DNA from: an uncultured Oscillospiraceae bacterium
GTDB lineage: Bacteria; Bacillota; Clostridia; Oscillospirales; Oscillospiraceae
Direction of reading: 5' to 3'
DNA length: 64,000 nucleotides
Assembly (NCBI GenBank): GCA_934613505.1
Contig: CAKTTB010000008.1
Coordinates: forward strand, 1 to 64,000
In this document: positions 17,303 through 27,647 of the stretch, in pieces
How positions within the stretch are numbered: the stretch's first letter is position 1
How the letters are laid out: the number at the start of each line of letters is the position of its first letter
Program-made: the position numbers and the translations under genes
The notes under the pieces: model-generated
Told to the model about the DNA's origin: nothing
Database searches by the model: none
Seen by the model: the letters and a program-made list of their open reading frames with translations, nothing else

Positions 17303-19387
17303 ATGGAATTACTCTCTCCCGCCGGTTCGATGGAGGCGCTGCGCGCCGCCGTCTGCAACGGCGCTGACGCTGTATATCTGGGCGCGGACACCTTCAACGC
17401 CCGCATGAATGCCCGCAATTTTTCCGCCGCCGATCTGCAGGAGGCAATCGTCTATTGTCATGTGCGCGGCGTCAAGGTCCATCTGACCCTCAATACGCTC
17501 GTGCTTGACCGCGAGATGCAGCGGGCGGCCGACCTCATCCGCATGGCCGCGGCGTTCGGCGTCGACGCGTTCATTGTGCAGGATCTGGGCATTGTGTCGC
17601 TTTGCCGCGAGATCGCGCCGGACGTGCCGGTGCATGCGTCCACGCAGATGAGCATCCATTCGCTCGAGGGCGTTCTGCAGGCGGCGGCGCTTGGCTGCAG
17701 CCGCGTCGTGCTGGCGCGGGAGCTTCCGGCGGAGGAGATCGCCCACATCTGCAAAAAAAGCCCGGTCGAGATCGAGGTATTTGCCCATGGCGCGCTCTGC
17801 ATGTGCTATTCCGGGCAGTGCTATCTTTCGTCTGTCATCGGCCGGCGCTCCGGCAACCGAGGCCAGTGCGCCCAGCCCTGCCGCCTGCCCTATGGCTACG
17901 GCCGGTTTGAATCGACCCGGTATCCGCTCAGCCTGAAGGACAACTGTCTGGTCGGCGAACTGGCGGAGCTGCGCCGCATGGGCGTGGCGTCCATTAAAAT
18001 CGAGGGCCGCATGAAGCGGCCGGAATACGTTGCCATCGTGACCCGCGCCTACCGCACGGTGCTGGATGGCGGCAGATTGACCGAGAGCGACCTGCAGCAG
18101 CTGCAGGCGGCCTTCTCCCGGCAGGGCTTTACGAACGGCTATTTCCGCGGCCAGACCGGCGCGGACATGTTCGGCCGCCGGCAGGAGGGCGAGGATACCG
18201 CCGCCCTGTTCGCGTCCGCCCGCGCGACCTATGAGCAGGGCGAGGCGCAGCGCACCGGTATCACCTTCTATGCTATCATTCAGGCCGGACGGCCTGCACA
18301 GCTGGCCGTGGAGGACGCGGACGGCAACGTTTGTAAGACGACCGGTCCCGTGCCGGAGGCCGCGGTCTATCGCTCTTTGACCCAGCAGGATCTGGAGCAG
18401 CAGCTCAAAAAAACCGGCGGGACACCGTACCGCTGCATCGGTGTGCGGACGGTGCTTGGCCCGGACCTCATGCTGCCGATGTCGGCGATCAACGCCATGC
18501 GCCGCGATGTGATTGCGGAGCTGACGGCGCGGCGCGGCCGCGTCTCGGTGCCGCGGCTGAACGCCTATAACCCTACGCCGCGCTATGACGGCATCTCCGG
18601 CGAGCCGCAGCTGACCGTCGCGGTACGCACGGCCGACCAGATCACCTCGCGCATGCTGAGCCTCAGCCCGACGGTTCTCTATGTCCCGCTCTCCGAGTTG
18701 GCGAGCCATCCGGACCTGCCGCAGCGGGTCGGCGTGGACACGCAGCTGGCGGCGATCTTACCGCGCGTCGTGTGGAGCGGGGAGCTTGCGCCGCTGGCGC
18801 GGCAGCTGCATGCGGTGTATGAGATGGGCGTGCGGCAGGTGCTGGCCGGGAATCTCGGCCAGCTGCAGATCGCCAAAGCGGCGGGCTTTGCCGTGCGCGG
18901 CGATTTCGGCATGAATATCGTTAATTCCCGCTCCATGCGCTATCTGCGCGAGCAGGGACTGGATTCTCAGCTGCTGTCGTTCGAACTGACGCTGCCGCAG
19001 ATCCGCGACATATCCAAGGCCGTCCCGGCTGAGGTCATGATCTACGGGCGGCTGCCGCTTATGCTGATGGAGAACTGCGTCATCAAAAACCGCACCGGCA
19101 CCTGCACCTGCCAGACCGGCACCGTCCGTCTGGTCGACCGCATGGGCGAGGAATTTCCGATCGTCAAGGACCCCGGCACTTGTCGAAACGTACTGCTGAA
19201 CGGCAAGAAGATGTATCTGCTGGACAAAAAGGACACCTTCCGCGGCATGGGCCTGTGGGCGCTGCGGCTGCAGTTTACGACGGAAAATCCCGGCGAGATC
19301 GATAAGATTCTCATGGACTATCAGGGCCGCGCCGCCTTTGACGCGGGCAGCTACACACGCGGTCTGTATTCGCGCGGCGTAGAGTAA
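17303..19387 (+). CDS. U32 family peptidase / RlhA-like, with DUF3656
   Basis: 694 residues. The N-terminal half is the U32 (collagenase-like) TIM-barrel-type domain, opening with ELLSPAGSMEALRAAVCNGADAVYLG. The U32 signature cysteines appear near 165-200 (GALCMCYSGQCYLSS and RGQCAQPCRLPY), with further Cys near 595 (CVIKNRTGTCTCQ). The C-terminal part contains the DUF3656 region. Relatives are annotated as peptidases, but several U32 proteins (RlhA, TrhP, UbiU/V) hydroxylate RNA or quinones, so an RNA-modifying role is equally possible. Followed after 38 nt by maf. Confidence 0.88.
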   Translation: MELLSPAGSMEALRAAVCNGADAVYLGADTFNARMNARNFSAADLQEAIVYCHVRGVKVHLTLNTLVLDREMQRAADLIRMAAAFGVDAFIVQDLGIVSLCREIAPDVPVHASTQMSIHSLEGVLQAAALGCSRVVLARELPAEEIAHICKKSPVEIEVFAHGALCMCYSGQCYLSSVIGRRSGNRGQCAQPCRLPYGYGRFESTRYPLSLKDNCLVGELAELRRMGVASIKIEGRMKRPEYVAIVTRAYRTVLDGGRLTESDLQQLQAAFSRQGFTNGYFRGQTGADMFGRRQEGEDTAALFASARATYEQGEAQRTGITFYAIIQAGRPAQLAVEDADGNVCKTTGPVPEAAVYRSLTQQDLEQQLKKTGGTPYRCIGVRTVLGPDLMLPMSAINAMRRDVIAELTARRGRVSVPRLNAYNPTPRYDGISGEPQLTVAVRTADQITSRMLSLSPTVLYVPLSELASHPDLPQRVGVDTQLAAILPRVVWSGELAPLARQLHAVYEMGVRQVLAGNLGQLQIAKAAGFAVRGDFGMNIVNSRSMRYLREQGLDSQLLSFELTLPQIRDISKAVPAEVMIYGRLPLMLMENCVIKNRTGTCTCQTGTVRLVDRMGEEFPIVKDPGTCRNVLLNGKKMYLLDKKDTFRGMGLWALRLQFTTENPGEIDKILMDYQGRAAFDAGSYTRGLYSRGVE

Positions 19388-19425
19388 AGGCGCGGAATCA
19401 ATCAGAAATTTGAGGCGAAAACGCT

Positions 19426-20016
19426 ATGATCATCCTTGCATCCCAATCCCCCCGCCGGCAGGAGCTGATGAAGCTGACCGGCCTGCCGTTTACCGTGCGT
19501 GTGGCCGACATCGACGAGACGATGGACGATTCGCTCCCGCCGGTGCAGGAGGTCGGCCGGGTCAGCCGCCTGAAGGCGCAGGCCATTGCCGCGGCTGCCG
19601 CGCCGGGCGATATCATCATCGCGGCGGACACCATCGTCGTCATTGACGGCAAAAAGCTGGGCAAGCCCCACAGTGAGGCTGACGCGCGCGCGATGCTGCA
19701 CCTGCTCTCCGGCCGGACGCACGAGGTCGTGACCGTCCTGACCGTCTGCTGCGGCGAGCAGCTCCACTCCGAGCCGGTCGTGACCCGCGTGACGTTCCGC
19801 GCGCTTTCGGAGGACGAGATCACTGCCTACATTGCCACCGGCGAGCCGATGGACAAGGCCGGCAGCTACGGCATTCAGGGCTACGGCGCCATGTTCGTCA
19901 GCCATCTGGAGGGGGATTATTTCTCCGTCATGGGTCTGCCGCTGTGTCCGCTGTGCAGTCAGCTGCGCGCGTTCGGCGTGCCGATCCTCGTGCCGAAGGA
20001 GGCGCAGAACACATGA
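19426..20016 (+). CDS. maf: Maf-family nucleoside triphosphate pyrophosphatase
   Basis: 196 residues, standard Maf length. The opening IILASQSPRRQELMKLTG is the family signature, followed by AADTIVVIDGKKLGKP near residue 64 and GSYGIQGYGA near 144. Maf enzymes remove pyrophosphate from dTTP/UTP or modified nucleotides and can block septum formation. Its TGA overlaps the mreC start (ATGA), so it is translationally coupled to the elongation genes, an arrangement common in Firmicutes. Confidence 0.95.
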   Translation: MIILASQSPRRQELMKLTGLPFTVRVADIDETMDDSLPPVQEVGRVSRLKAQAIAAAAAPGDIIIAADTIVVIDGKKLGKPHSEADARAMLHLLSGRTHEVVTVLTVCCGEQLHSEPVVTRVTFRALSEDEITAYIATGEPMDKAGSYGIQGYGAMFVSHLEGDYFSVMGLPLCPLCSQLRAFGVPILVPKEAQNT

Positions 20017-20849
20017 AGAAAAAATTCTGGACGGCCCGGCTCAAGACCATCCTGATCATCGCGCTCGTCGTGGCCATCTGCGCCGCGGTGACGCTCGCCA
20101 TCGCTACCGGCACGAGCGTGCTGGAAAACGTGGTCGGGACGATCCTGTCCCCGGTGCGCGCAGGCGTGGCCTCCATCGACCGGCTGGCGCAGCGCTATTA
20201 TGACTATATGTTCCGCTACGCGTCGCTCGAAGCGGAGAACGCCGAAATGGAAAAGCAGATCCTTGCCCTGCAGCAGGACGCCCGCGACGCCGAGCAGCTG
20301 CAGCGCGAGAACGAATGGCTCAAGGCGCTTCTGCAGCTGTCGGGCGAGCATGAGGACTATAAATTCCTCTCCGCGTACATCATCTCGTGGGACTCCTCCG
20401 ACTATAAGAGCGCGTTCACCATCGGAAAAGGCTCCAATGCCGGCATTGAAGAGGGCATGTGCGCCGTGACGGAAAACGGACAGGTCATCGGCCTTGTGAC
20501 CAAGGTCGGCGTCAACTGGGCAACCATCACGACCATTATGGACTCGTCTCTTGAAATTTCGGCGTCCATCGCGTCCTCCGGCTATACCGGCGTCGTACAG
20601 GGGACGTTCCTCGAGGACGGGACGGAGATCCTCCGCATGAACTATCTGTTGACAGACGCGATCGTCAAAAACAACGACCAGGTCGTCACGACCGGCTCGA
20701 CGCTCTATCCGCGCGGACTGCTGCTGGGCTATATCACGAACGCGAGCCTGGACGAGACGGGCGTTGCGAAATATGCCACGCTGGAGCCGTCGTGCGACCT
20801 CGGCAAGATCGAGCAGGTCGCGATCATCACCGAATATAACGTCCAATAG
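20013..20849 (+). CDS. mreC: Rod shape-determining protein MreC
   Basis: 278 residues: short basic N-terminus, one membrane anchor (about 10-32), a coiled coil (about 70-110, rich in Glu/Gln) and an extracytoplasmic double beta-barrel containing AVTENGQVIGLVTKVG and STLYPRGLLLGYI. MreC links the PBP2/RodA wall synthase to MreB. The ATG overlaps the maf stop (ATGA). mreB itself is not in the window. A 103-nt gap with a strong hairpin separates it from mreD. Confidence 0.95.
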   Translation: MKKKFWTARLKTILIIALVVAICAAVTLAIATGTSVLENVVGTILSPVRAGVASIDRLAQRYYDYMFRYASLEAENAEMEKQILALQQDARDAEQLQRENEWLKALLQLSGEHEDYKFLSAYIISWDSSDYKSAFTIGKGSNAGIEEGMCAVTENGQVIGLVTKVGVNWATITTIMDSSLEISASIASSGYTGVVQGTFLEDGTEILRMNYLLTDAIVKNNDQVVTTGSTLYPRGLLLGYITNASLDETGVAKYATLEPSCDLGKIEQVAIITEYNVQ

Positions 20850-20856
20850 CGGCAGA

Positions 20857-20917
20857 AACAGCCTTGCCGGAACGGAGCACCGCGCGGTGCCTCTGATCCG
20901 CGAAGCCTGTTTCTTCG
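20857..20917 (+). other. Long imperfect hairpin between mreC and mreD
   Basis: AGAAACAG near 20855 pairs with CTGTTTCT near 20908, with inner partial pairing (GGAGCACC/GGTGCCTC, ACCGCGCGGT at the tip). No T run follows, so a processing or 3'-end stabilising element is more likely than a terminator. Confidence 0.5.
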
Positions 20918-20952
20918 CTTTTCCGATTTATGAGTAAAAGGAGGCGAACGCC

Positions 20953-21453
20953 TTGCATGCATCCTATAAAAACGCATTGATGTGGACGCTCTACGGCGTT
21001 CTGTTCCTGCTGTTGGCGGTTCTGCAGACGGTCGTGTTCGGCCGCGCGCGGTTTTTTGATGTGAAGATCGCGCTCATCCCCGTGTGCGTGGCCTGCGCGG
21101 CGATGCACTGCGGCGCGGAATCCGGCGCGATCTACGGCCTTGTCTGCGGCACGGTCTGGTGCTTTACCGGGGCGAGCGGCGGGGCGCTTCATATCGTTCT
21201 GCTGACGCTCTGCGGCGCGGTGGTCGGATACCTCTGCGACCGGTATCTGGTGCGGCGGCTTCTGTCGGCGCTTCTGATGAGCCTGCTGGCGCTGACGTTC
21301 TGCCAGACAGTTTTGTTCCTGTTCCAATGCTATCTCGGCACGATCCATATCGGCACGATCTATACGCTGCCCATCCAGATCGGCCTGAGCCTGCTTGCCT
21401 GCCCGCCCGTGTATCTGGGGGCCTGGGCGATCCGAAAGGTTGGTGCCAAGTAA
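20953..21453 (+). CDS. mreD: Rod shape-determining protein MreD
   Basis: 166 residues, about five hydrophobic helices, little else: the usual MreD plan. It belongs to the MreBCD-PBP2 elongasome in the membrane. Start is TTG at 20953 with AAGGAGG about 8 nt upstream; no in-frame ATG fits. PBP2 follows immediately (stop TAA then ATG with no gap). Weak sequence conservation is normal for MreD; the position between mreC and PBP2 makes the call firm. Confidence 0.9.
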   Translation: MHASYKNALMWTLYGVLFLLLAVLQTVVFGRARFFDVKIALIPVCVACAAMHCGAESGAIYGLVCGTVWCFTGASGGALHIVLLTLCGAVVGYLCDRYLVRRLLSALLMSLLALTFCQTVLFLFQCYLGTIHIGTIYTLPIQIGLSLLACPPVYLGAWAIRKVGAK

Positions 21454-23565
21454 ATGCAGCGAATTTCCCGCTTCCGCATGATCATGTTCATCATCATCAT
21501 TCTGGCCATGATCGGCGTTTTTGCCCTGCGGCTTTACAAGACGCAGGCCGCCGTCACCGAGGAATCCTTCGTCACCGCGGACGCCGACTCCATGACCTAT
21601 CAGTCCACGGTCGAGGCCGCACGCGGCAATATCCTCGACCGCAACGGCAACGTGCTGGTTTCCAACCGCGCGAGCTATAACCTTGTCATCGTCAATTTCG
21701 TGTTCTTCAACGCGCCGGACCCGAACGGGAACCTTCTGAAGGTGCTGGACCTGTGCGACGAGCTTGGGATCGCGTATGAGTCGCACTTCCCCGTCACGCC
21801 GGACCGGCCCTATGAATATACCGACGAGAATGACGCCGCGTGGCAGGGCTATTTCCGCAAATTCCTGGCCGAGCGCGGCTATGACCTCGATATCTCCGCG
21901 CCCACGCTCATGAAGCGGCTGCGCAGCGAATACAAGATCCCCGACGACTGGAAGCAGGCGGACGTCTACCGCATCATCTCCGTCCGGTACGAGCTGGAGC
22001 TGCGCTCGATCGAGGGCATCGGCATCGAAAACTACACGCTGGCAGAGGACGTCGACGCGGAATCCCTCGCCGCCGTCATGGAGCTGGCCGTGCCGGGTGT
22101 CGTGGTCGAAAACGGCACGGTGCGCGAATATCGGACGACATATGCCGCGCATATCCTCGGCTACATCGGCGCGATGAACCCGGAGGAATACACCGAATAC
22201 AAGCAGCAGGGCTACGCCATGAACGCCCTCGTCGGCAAATCCGGCGTGGAAAAGGCGTTCGAGCAGTATCTGCACGGCTCGAGCGGACTGAAAAAGACGA
22301 CGGTCTCCTCGACCGGCGAGATCCTGAACCGCTATTACGTGACCGAACCCGTGCCGGGCAACAATGTCGAGCTGACCATCGATATCTCCCTGCAGGCCGT
22401 GGCCGAGCAGTCGCTCGAAAAGGTCATCCTCGACCTGCGCGAAAACGGCGTCGGCCGGAACAAGGAGGGCAAGGACGCCCGCGGCGGCGCCGTGGTCGTG
22501 CAGGCTGTCAAGACCGGCGAGATCCTCGCCATGGCGAGCTATCCAACGTATGATCTGTCCACGCTCAGTGAAAATGCCGTCGCGCTCAACGAGGACGAGA
22601 CCGCACCGATGTTCAATCGCGCGCTGGCTACCTATCCGCCCGGTTCGGTCTATAAGATGGTCACGTCCATCGCCGCCGTGGACTACGGCGGGTTTGACCC
22701 CGGCTATATCATCGAAGACAAGGGCCTGTATACCTACTATGATTCCTTCCAGCCCAAGTGCCACATCTGGTCGCTGGCCAATCCGCGTACGCATGGCAAG
22801 ATCAATCTGATGCAGGCTATCGCCTATTCCTGCAACTATTACTTCTACGAGATCGGCCGCCGGACGTATGACGCGTGCATCGCAAAGAACGGCGAGAACC
22901 CGTTTGATATCGTGGCAAAGGCGCTCGGCCTCGGCGAGGCGACGGGCATCGAGCTGCCGGAGGACACCGGTACGCGCGCAAACGCGGAGGAAAAGAACAG
23001 ACAGTACGCGGGCGACGATTCCGGCTGGTACGGCGCGGACGTCCTGCAGGCCGTCATTGGCCAGAGCCTGAACAAATTCTCGCCCCTGCAGCTGGTCTGC
23101 TATACCTCGGCGCTGGCCAACAAGGGCACGCGCTATGAGGCAACGCTTCTGTCCCGCGTCGTCTCGTGGGACTATCAGGATCTGATCGAAGAACACAAGC
23201 CGACCGTGGCCAGCACGCTGGACATCTCCGAAAAGGCGATGGCCGCCGTCGATCAGGGCATGCGCCTGACGGCTACGCTCGGTACGGCGGAGCAGTATCT
23301 CAAGGATTACCCCATCACCATTGCCTGCAAGACCGGCACGGCGCAGTGGCAGGGCACGACCTCCACCGGCTCGTTCTCCGGCTCTGATAACGCGTCGTTC
23401 GTCCTGTATGCCCCGGCGGACGATCCGGAGATCGCCATTTCCGTCTACATCGAGCGCGGCTCGCAGGGCGGCAATCTGGCGAACGTCTGTATCCCGATCC
23501 TGGACGCCTATTTCTCCAGCTCCACCAAATATGAGACCATCGCGACGGAAAATATCGCTTATTAA
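21454..23565 (+). CDS. mrdA: Penicillin-binding protein 2 (elongation transpeptidase)
   Basis: 703 residues. N-terminal membrane anchor (about 8-28), a dimerisation/pedestal domain starting [13 protein letters not shown] near 50, and a C-terminal transpeptidase domain with SVYK (active Ser near 398), SCN (near 459) and KTGTAQW (near 626), the SxxK/SxN/KTG triad. It cross-links peptidoglycan in the lateral wall. Located after mreC-mreD as in most rods and suggests a rod-shaped cell. No clear Shine-Dalgarno; translation is probably coupled to mreD. Confidence 0.95.
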   Translation: MQRISRFRMIMFIIIILAMIGVFALRLYKTQAAVTEESFVTADADSMTYQSTVEAARGNILDRNGNVLVSNRASYNLVIVNFVFFNAPDPNGNLLKVLDLCDELGIAYESHFPVTPDRPYEYTDENDAAWQGYFRKFLAERGYDLDISAPTLMKRLRSEYKIPDDWKQADVYRIISVRYELELRSIEGIGIENYTLAEDVDAESLAAVMELAVPGVVVENGTVREYRTTYAAHILGYIGAMNPEEYTEYKQQGYAMNALVGKSGVEKAFEQYLHGSSGLKKTTVSSTGEILNRYYVTEPVPGNNVELTIDISLQAVAEQSLEKVILDLRENGVGRNKEGKDARGGAVVVQAVKTGEILAMASYPTYDLSTLSENAVALNEDETAPMFNRALATYPPGSVYKMVTSIAAVDYGGFDPGYIIEDKGLYTYYDSFQPKCHIWSLANPRTHGKINLMQAIAYSCNYYFYEIGRRTYDACIAKNGENPFDIVAKALGLGEATGIELPEDTGTRANAEEKNRQYAGDDSGWYGADVLQAVIGQSLNKFSPLQLVCYTSALANKGTRYEATLLSRVVSWDYQDLIEEHKPTVASTLDISEKAMAAVDQGMRLTATLGTAEQYLKDYPITIACKTGTAQWQGTTSTGSFSGSDNASFVLYAPADDPEIAISVYIERGSQGGNLANVCIPILDAYFSSSTKYETIATENIAY

Positions 23566-23579
23566 GTGAGGAACCGCAC

Positions 23580-25391
23580 ATGACCGACCTTTCGCATATC
23601 CGCAATTTTTCCATCATCGCCCACATTGACCACGGCAAGTCCACGCTGGCCGACCGGCTGCTTGAAGAATGCCACTCGATCGAAAAGCGCGAGATGGAGG
23701 ACCAGATCCTCGACTCCATGGATCTCGAGCGCGAGCGCGGCATCACCATCAAGGCCCGCGCCGTGCGTCTGGACTACCGCGCCGACGACGGCGAGCAATA
23801 CGTCCTGAACCTCATCGACACCCCGGGCCACGTCGACTTCAACTACGAGGTCTCGCGCAGCCTGTCCGCCTGTGAGGGCGCGGTGCTGGTCGTCGACGCG
23901 TCGCAGGGCATCGAGGCGCAGACGTTGGCCAACACGTATCTGGCCGTCGACAACGGGCTGGAGGTCCTGCCCGTCGTCAACAAGATCGACCTCCCGGCGG
24001 CCCGGCCCGCCGAGGTCAAGAAGGAGATCGAGGACGTCATCGGCATTCCTGCCATGGACGCGCCGGAGATCTCCGCCAAAAATGGCATCAACATCCACTC
24101 CGTGCTGGAAATGATCGTGAAGAACGTCCCCGCGCCCAAGGGCGACCGGGCGGCGCCCCTGCAGTGCCTGATCTTTGACAGCCAGTATGACTCCTACCGC
24201 GGCGCGATCGTCTATCTGCGCGTCGTGAACGGCACGGTGTATCCCGGCATGGATATCCGCATGATGGCCTCCGGCGCGGTCTATAAGGTCGTGGAGGTCG
24301 GATATCTCCATCCCAAGGGCATGGTCCCCGCCGAAAGCCTCGGCGCGGGCGAGGTCGGATATCTGACCGCGTCTATCAAGACTGTCTCCGACACCCGCGT
24401 GGGCGACACCATCACGGGCATGGAAAATCCGGCGGCCGAAGCGCTGCCCGGCTACCATCAGGCGCAGCCGATGGTCTTCTCCGGCGTGTATCCCGCCGAC
24501 GGCTCCAAGTACGGAGATCTGCGCGACGCGCTGGAAAAGCTCAAGCTGAACGACGCGTCCATGAGCTTCACGCAGGAAAACTCCATCGCGCTGGGCTTCG
24601 GCTTCCGCTGCGGCTTTCTGGGGCTTCTGCACATGGAGATCATCCTCGAGCGGCTGGAGCGGGAATATAACCTCGACCTCATCACGACCGCGCCCAACGT
24701 CGTCTATAAGATCACCAAGACCGACGGCACGCAGCTGGACGTCTATACCCCGCTCAACTACCCCGATCCCGCCGAGATCGCCGAAGCACAGGAGCCGTAT
24801 GCCAAGGCCAATCTCATTGCGCCGCCCGAGTATGTCGGCGCGATCATGGATCTGTGCCAGAACCGCCGCGGCGAGTTCAAGGACATGCAGTACCTTGATC
24901 CCACGCGCGTGGAACTGCACTATTCCATCCCGCTCAATGAGATCATCTATGATTTCTTTGACGCGCTCAAGAGCCGTACGCGCGGCTATGGCTCGCTCGA
25001 CTACGAGCTGGAGGGCTATCGCCCGTCGAAGCTCGTGAAGCTCGATATCCTGCTGAACGGCGAGATCGTCGACGCGCTCAGCTTCATCCTCTTCGCTGAC
25101 AACGCCTACGCGCGCGCCCGCAAGATCTGCGAGAAGCTCAAGGACAATATCCCCCGCCAGATGTTTGAGATCCCCGTGCAGGCAGCCATCGGCGGCAAGA
25201 TCATCGCCCGCGAGACGATCAAGGCCCTGCGCAAGGACGTGCTGGCCAAGTGCTACGGCGGCGATATCTCGCGAAAGAAGAAGCTGCTGGAAAAGCAGAA
25301 GGAGGGCAAAAAGCGCATGCGCACGTTCGGCACGGTCGCCGTGCCGTCGGAGGCGTTCATGGCGGTCCTCAAGCTTGATGATGAATCGTAG
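23580..25391 (+). CDS. lepA: Elongation factor 4 (LepA)
   Basis: 603 residues. GTPase with AHIDHGKS (P-loop, near 14-21), DTPGHVDF (near 81), NKID (near 135), then domains II and III and the LepA-specific C-terminal domain. EF4 back-translocates or remodels stalled ribosomes. It starts 14 nt after the PBP2 stop, and hemW follows after 11 nt; the lepA-hemW pair is widely conserved. Full length. Confidence 0.97.
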   Translation: MTDLSHIRNFSIIAHIDHGKSTLADRLLEECHSIEKREMEDQILDSMDLERERGITIKARAVRLDYRADDGEQYVLNLIDTPGHVDFNYEVSRSLSACEGAVLVVDASQGIEAQTLANTYLAVDNGLEVLPVVNKIDLPAARPAEVKKEIEDVIGIPAMDAPEISAKNGINIHSVLEMIVKNVPAPKGDRAAPLQCLIFDSQYDSYRGAIVYLRVVNGTVYPGMDIRMMASGAVYKVVEVGYLHPKGMVPAESLGAGEVGYLTASIKTVSDTRVGDTITGMENPAAEALPGYHQAQPMVFSGVYPADGSKYGDLRDALEKLKLNDASMSFTQENSIALGFGFRCGFLGLLHMEIILERLEREYNLDLITTAPNVVYKITKTDGTQLDVYTPLNYPDPAEIAEAQEPYAKANLIAPPEYVGAIMDLCQNRRGEFKDMQYLDPTRVELHYSIPLNEIIYDFFDALKSRTRGYGSLDYELEGYRPSKLVKLDILLNGEIVDALSFILFADNAYARARKICEKLKDNIPRQMFEIPVQAAIGGKIIARETIKALRKDVLAKCYGGDISRKKKLLEKQKEGKKRMRTFGTVAVPSEAFMAVLKLDDES

Positions 25392-25402
25392 GAGGTGCTT
25401 GT

Positions 25403-26602
25403 GTGGCACTGCTTCAGATCGTAGAAAACCGGAAAAAGAGCCTCGGCATTTACGTGCATATCCCGTTCTGCCGGAGTAAATGTGAATACTGCGACTTCTA
25501 TTCCCTGCCCGGCGCGCGGAACCGCGATTTGATGGAGCGGTATCTGGACGCTGTGATCCTGCACATCCGGGAGGCCGCGCAGGGCGCGGCGGGCTATGAG
25601 GTCGATACCGTCTATTTTGGCGGCGGCACGCCGTCGTTCTTTGGGGCCGGCGGCCTGTCCAAGATCTTCGCGGAGATCGACCGGCGCTTTGACGTCAGCC
25701 GCGACGCGGAGGTCACCCTGGAGGCCAATCCCGATTCCGTCACGCTCCCCATGCTGACGCACCTGCGCCGCGCGGGCTTCAACCGTATCTCCATCGGCGT
25801 GCAGTCGGACGACGACGCGCAGCTCAAGGCGCTCGGCCGTCCGCACAACTACCGGCAGGCGCAGCAGGCCGTGTCGCTCTCGCGCCGCGCGGGCTTTGAC
25901 AATGTCTCGGTCGACCTCATGTTCGGCCTTCCCAACCAGTCGCGCGAGCAGTGGATGCAGACGCTCCGCAACGTCATCGACCTCAAGGCCGACCATATCA
26001 GCTGCTACGGGCTGAAGGTGGAGCCGGGGACGAAGCTCTGGAGCTACAAGGACTGCGCGAATCTCCCCGACGACGACGCGCAGGCGGACATGTACTTCTA
26101 CGCCGTCGAGACGCTCGAGCAGTTCGGCTATCACCAGTATGAGATCTCCAATTTTGCCCACGACGGCTTCATCTGCCGGCACAATATGAAATACTGGGTT
26201 GGCGACGAGTATCTGGGCTTCGGCCCGTGCGCGGCGTCCGATTTTGCCGGCCGGCGCTTTACCATTGAGCCAAATCTGGAAAAATATATAAAGGGCGTCA
26301 TGGAAAAGGGCGTCATCCTGTCGGAGTCTGAGCTGGTCCCGCTGCGTGAGCGTGCGGGCGAATACCTCATGCTCCGTCTGCGGACGGTCGACGGCATCGA
26401 GAAGGGCGAATATACAAGATCCTTCCTCCTGCCGTTCGAGCCGATCGAGGAGATTCTTCTGAAGCTGCAGGCGCAGGAGCTTGCGGCGTTCTCTGCCGGC
26501 CGGTGGCACCTGACGCCGAAGGGCTTCATGCTGTCCAATTCCATCCTCGTCGAGCTGCTCGAGGCCCAGCAGAAATCCAAGCCTCTGACGCGTAAGCAGT
26601 AG
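25403..26602 (+). CDS. hemW: HemW (radical SAM heme chaperone, CPO-like)
   Basis: 399 residues. Radical SAM motif C23-x3-C27-x2-C30 (HIPFCRSKCEYC), GGGTPSF near 72, HemN_C domain at the C-terminus. It resembles HemN but has the single-cluster CxxxCxxC with no extra Cys expected of coproporphyrinogen oxidase, and its lepA neighbour is typical of HemW, a heme-binding chaperone. Start is GTG 25403, 7 nt after AGGAGG that overlaps the lepA stop. Confidence 0.92.
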   Translation: MALLQIVENRKKSLGIYVHIPFCRSKCEYCDFYSLPGARNRDLMERYLDAVILHIREAAQGAAGYEVDTVYFGGGTPSFFGAGGLSKIFAEIDRRFDVSRDAEVTLEANPDSVTLPMLTHLRRAGFNRISIGVQSDDDAQLKALGRPHNYRQAQQAVSLSRRAGFDNVSVDLMFGLPNQSREQWMQTLRNVIDLKADHISCYGLKVEPGTKLWSYKDCANLPDDDAQADMYFYAVETLEQFGYHQYEISNFAHDGFICRHNMKYWVGDEYLGFGPCAASDFAGRRFTIEPNLEKYIKGVMEKGVILSESELVPLRERAGEYLMLRLRTVDGIEKGEYTRSFLLPFEPIEEILLKLQAQELAAFSAGRWHLTPKGFMLSNSILVELLEAQQKSKPLTRKQ

Positions 26603-26636
26603 CGGCCGGAAAAACCCGCAAAAAATCAAAAAATGA

Positions 26637-26748
26637 TTGACAAAACAATGGGCAATCGGCTATAATACCATTTGTATGCTCCATAGGAGCAACTATATTC
26701 TGACTCGCTGCGGCGAGAGCCGTTTGGCTCTTCGCTGTTGAGCATATT
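26637..26748 (+). promoter_or_regulatory. rpmH promoter and structured leader
   Basis: A near-consensus promoter, TTGACA (26637-26642), 18-nt spacer, TATAAT (26661-26666). The transcript leader holds a long-range stem TATGCTC/GAGCATA (about 26675 with 26740) enclosing a hairpin GGCGAGAGCC/GGCTCTTCGCT. This may be an autoregulatory or stabilising leader of the L34 gene. Confidence 0.75.
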
Positions 26749-26769
26749 TTTACAGGAGGTGTAGATTCC

Positions 26770-26910
26770 ATGGCAACTGTTCGTACCTATCAGCCCAGAA
26801 AGCGTCACAGATCCAAGGTGCATGGCTTCAGAAAGAGAATGGCTACCGCCAACGGCCGCAAGGTCCTCGCCCGTCGCCGCGCCAAGGGCAGAGCAAAGCT
26901 CTCCGCGTAA
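26770..26910 (+). CDS. rpmH: Ribosomal protein L34
   Basis: 46 residues, too short for ordinary gene filters. It carries the L34 pattern almost unbroken: [20 protein letters not shown] followed by [17 protein letters not shown]. It is a highly basic large-subunit protein near the exit tunnel. Shine-Dalgarno ACAGGAGGTG lies 8 nt upstream. It starts the rpmH-rnpA-yidD-yidC-jag cluster. Confidence 0.98.
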   Translation: MATVRTYQPRKRHRSKVHGFRKRMATANGRKVLARRRAKGRAKLSA

Positions 26911-27033
26911 CCGGCGCGCTACACCGCAACACACATACATTCGGGGTGAATGGAAGCAGTTCTGTTCGCCCCATCTGTTTATCAGCCGCCATATGGCCGC
27001 AGGGGCGGGCATGGCTGCAAAAGGTGAGCGTTT

Positions 27034-27381
27034 ATGCAGTTTTCCTCGTCGTTAAAGCTCAATCATATCTTCCGCCGGCTCTACCACAAGGGCCAGAGCG
27101 CAGCAAACGGCTATCTTGTGCTCTACTGCCGCAGAAACGGCTCTGCGTACAACCGCGTCGGTCTGACCGTCAGCGCGAAGCTGGCCCACGCCGTGCATCG
27201 CAACCGGCTGCGCCGGCAGCTGCGGGAAATTTACCGGCTGCATGAGCAGGAGTTTGCCCGCGGATATGATCTTGTCGTTGTCGCACGGTCGCGCGCCATC
27301 GGCGCGGACTATGCCGCGCTGGAGCGTTCGTATCTGTCTCTGGCCGGAAAGCTCGGCCTGACGGGGGAAACGCGTTCATGA
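27034..27381 (+). CDS. rnpA: Ribonuclease P protein component
   Basis: 115 residues. The RNR-type signature appears as [20 protein letters not shown] near residues 50-70. RnpA assists the RNase P RNA in maturing tRNA 5' ends. The Shine-Dalgarno AAGGTGAG is 6 nt upstream. The 123-nt gap after rpmH holds a hairpin (GGGGTGAAT/GTTCGCCCC) that may separate the two expression levels. It overlaps yidD by 4 bases (ATGA). Confidence 0.96.
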   Translation: MQFSSSLKLNHIFRRLYHKGQSAANGYLVLYCRRNGSAYNRVGLTVSAKLAHAVHRNRLRRQLREIYRLHEQEFARGYDLVVVARSRAIGADYAALERSYLSLAGKLGLTGETRS

Positions 27382-27590
27382 AGGCCGCGCTTTTGTGGCT
27401 CATCCGCCTGTACCAGCGGTATATCTCTCCCGGCCTGCCGCGCCGGTGTCGGTTTTCGCCGACCTGCTCGCAGTATGCGCTGGAGGCGATCACCAAATAC
27501 GGCGCGATCAAGGGCGGCTGGCTGGCGCTGAAGCGGCTGCTGCGGTGTAATCCCTTCTACAAGGGAGACTATTTTGACCCGGTGCCATAG
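27378..27590 (+). CDS. yidD: Membrane protein insertion efficiency factor YidD
   Basis: 70 residues with the YidD hallmarks [29 protein letters not shown] (conserved Cys-x5-Cys around FSPTCSQY), [15 protein letters not shown] and an ending FDPVP. It is an inner-face amphipathic protein that assists YidC. Starts inside the rnpA stop (ATGA). Confidence 0.97.
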   Translation: MKAALLWLIRLYQRYISPGLPRRCRFSPTCSQYALEAITKYGAIKGGWLALKRLLRCNPFYKGDYFDPVP

Positions 27591-27647
27591 GGCAGCGTGG
27601 TTTTTCCGCGTTTCCCGGCATCACCACCCCACATTTGGAGGAAGACA

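Noticed and set aside
25403..26602. Oxygen-independent coproporphyrinogen oxidase HemN
   Set aside because: The cysteine pattern and the lepA neighbour fit HemW, and no other heme biosynthesis gene is nearby.
26603..26770. Replication origin next to rpmH
   Set aside because: No dnaA gene, no cluster of TTATCCACA-like boxes and no AT-rich unwinding region was seen.
26946..27245. Separate 99-codon gene between rpmH and rnpA
   Set aside because: It overlaps rnpA in another frame, has no family match and lacks a proper ribosome-binding site.
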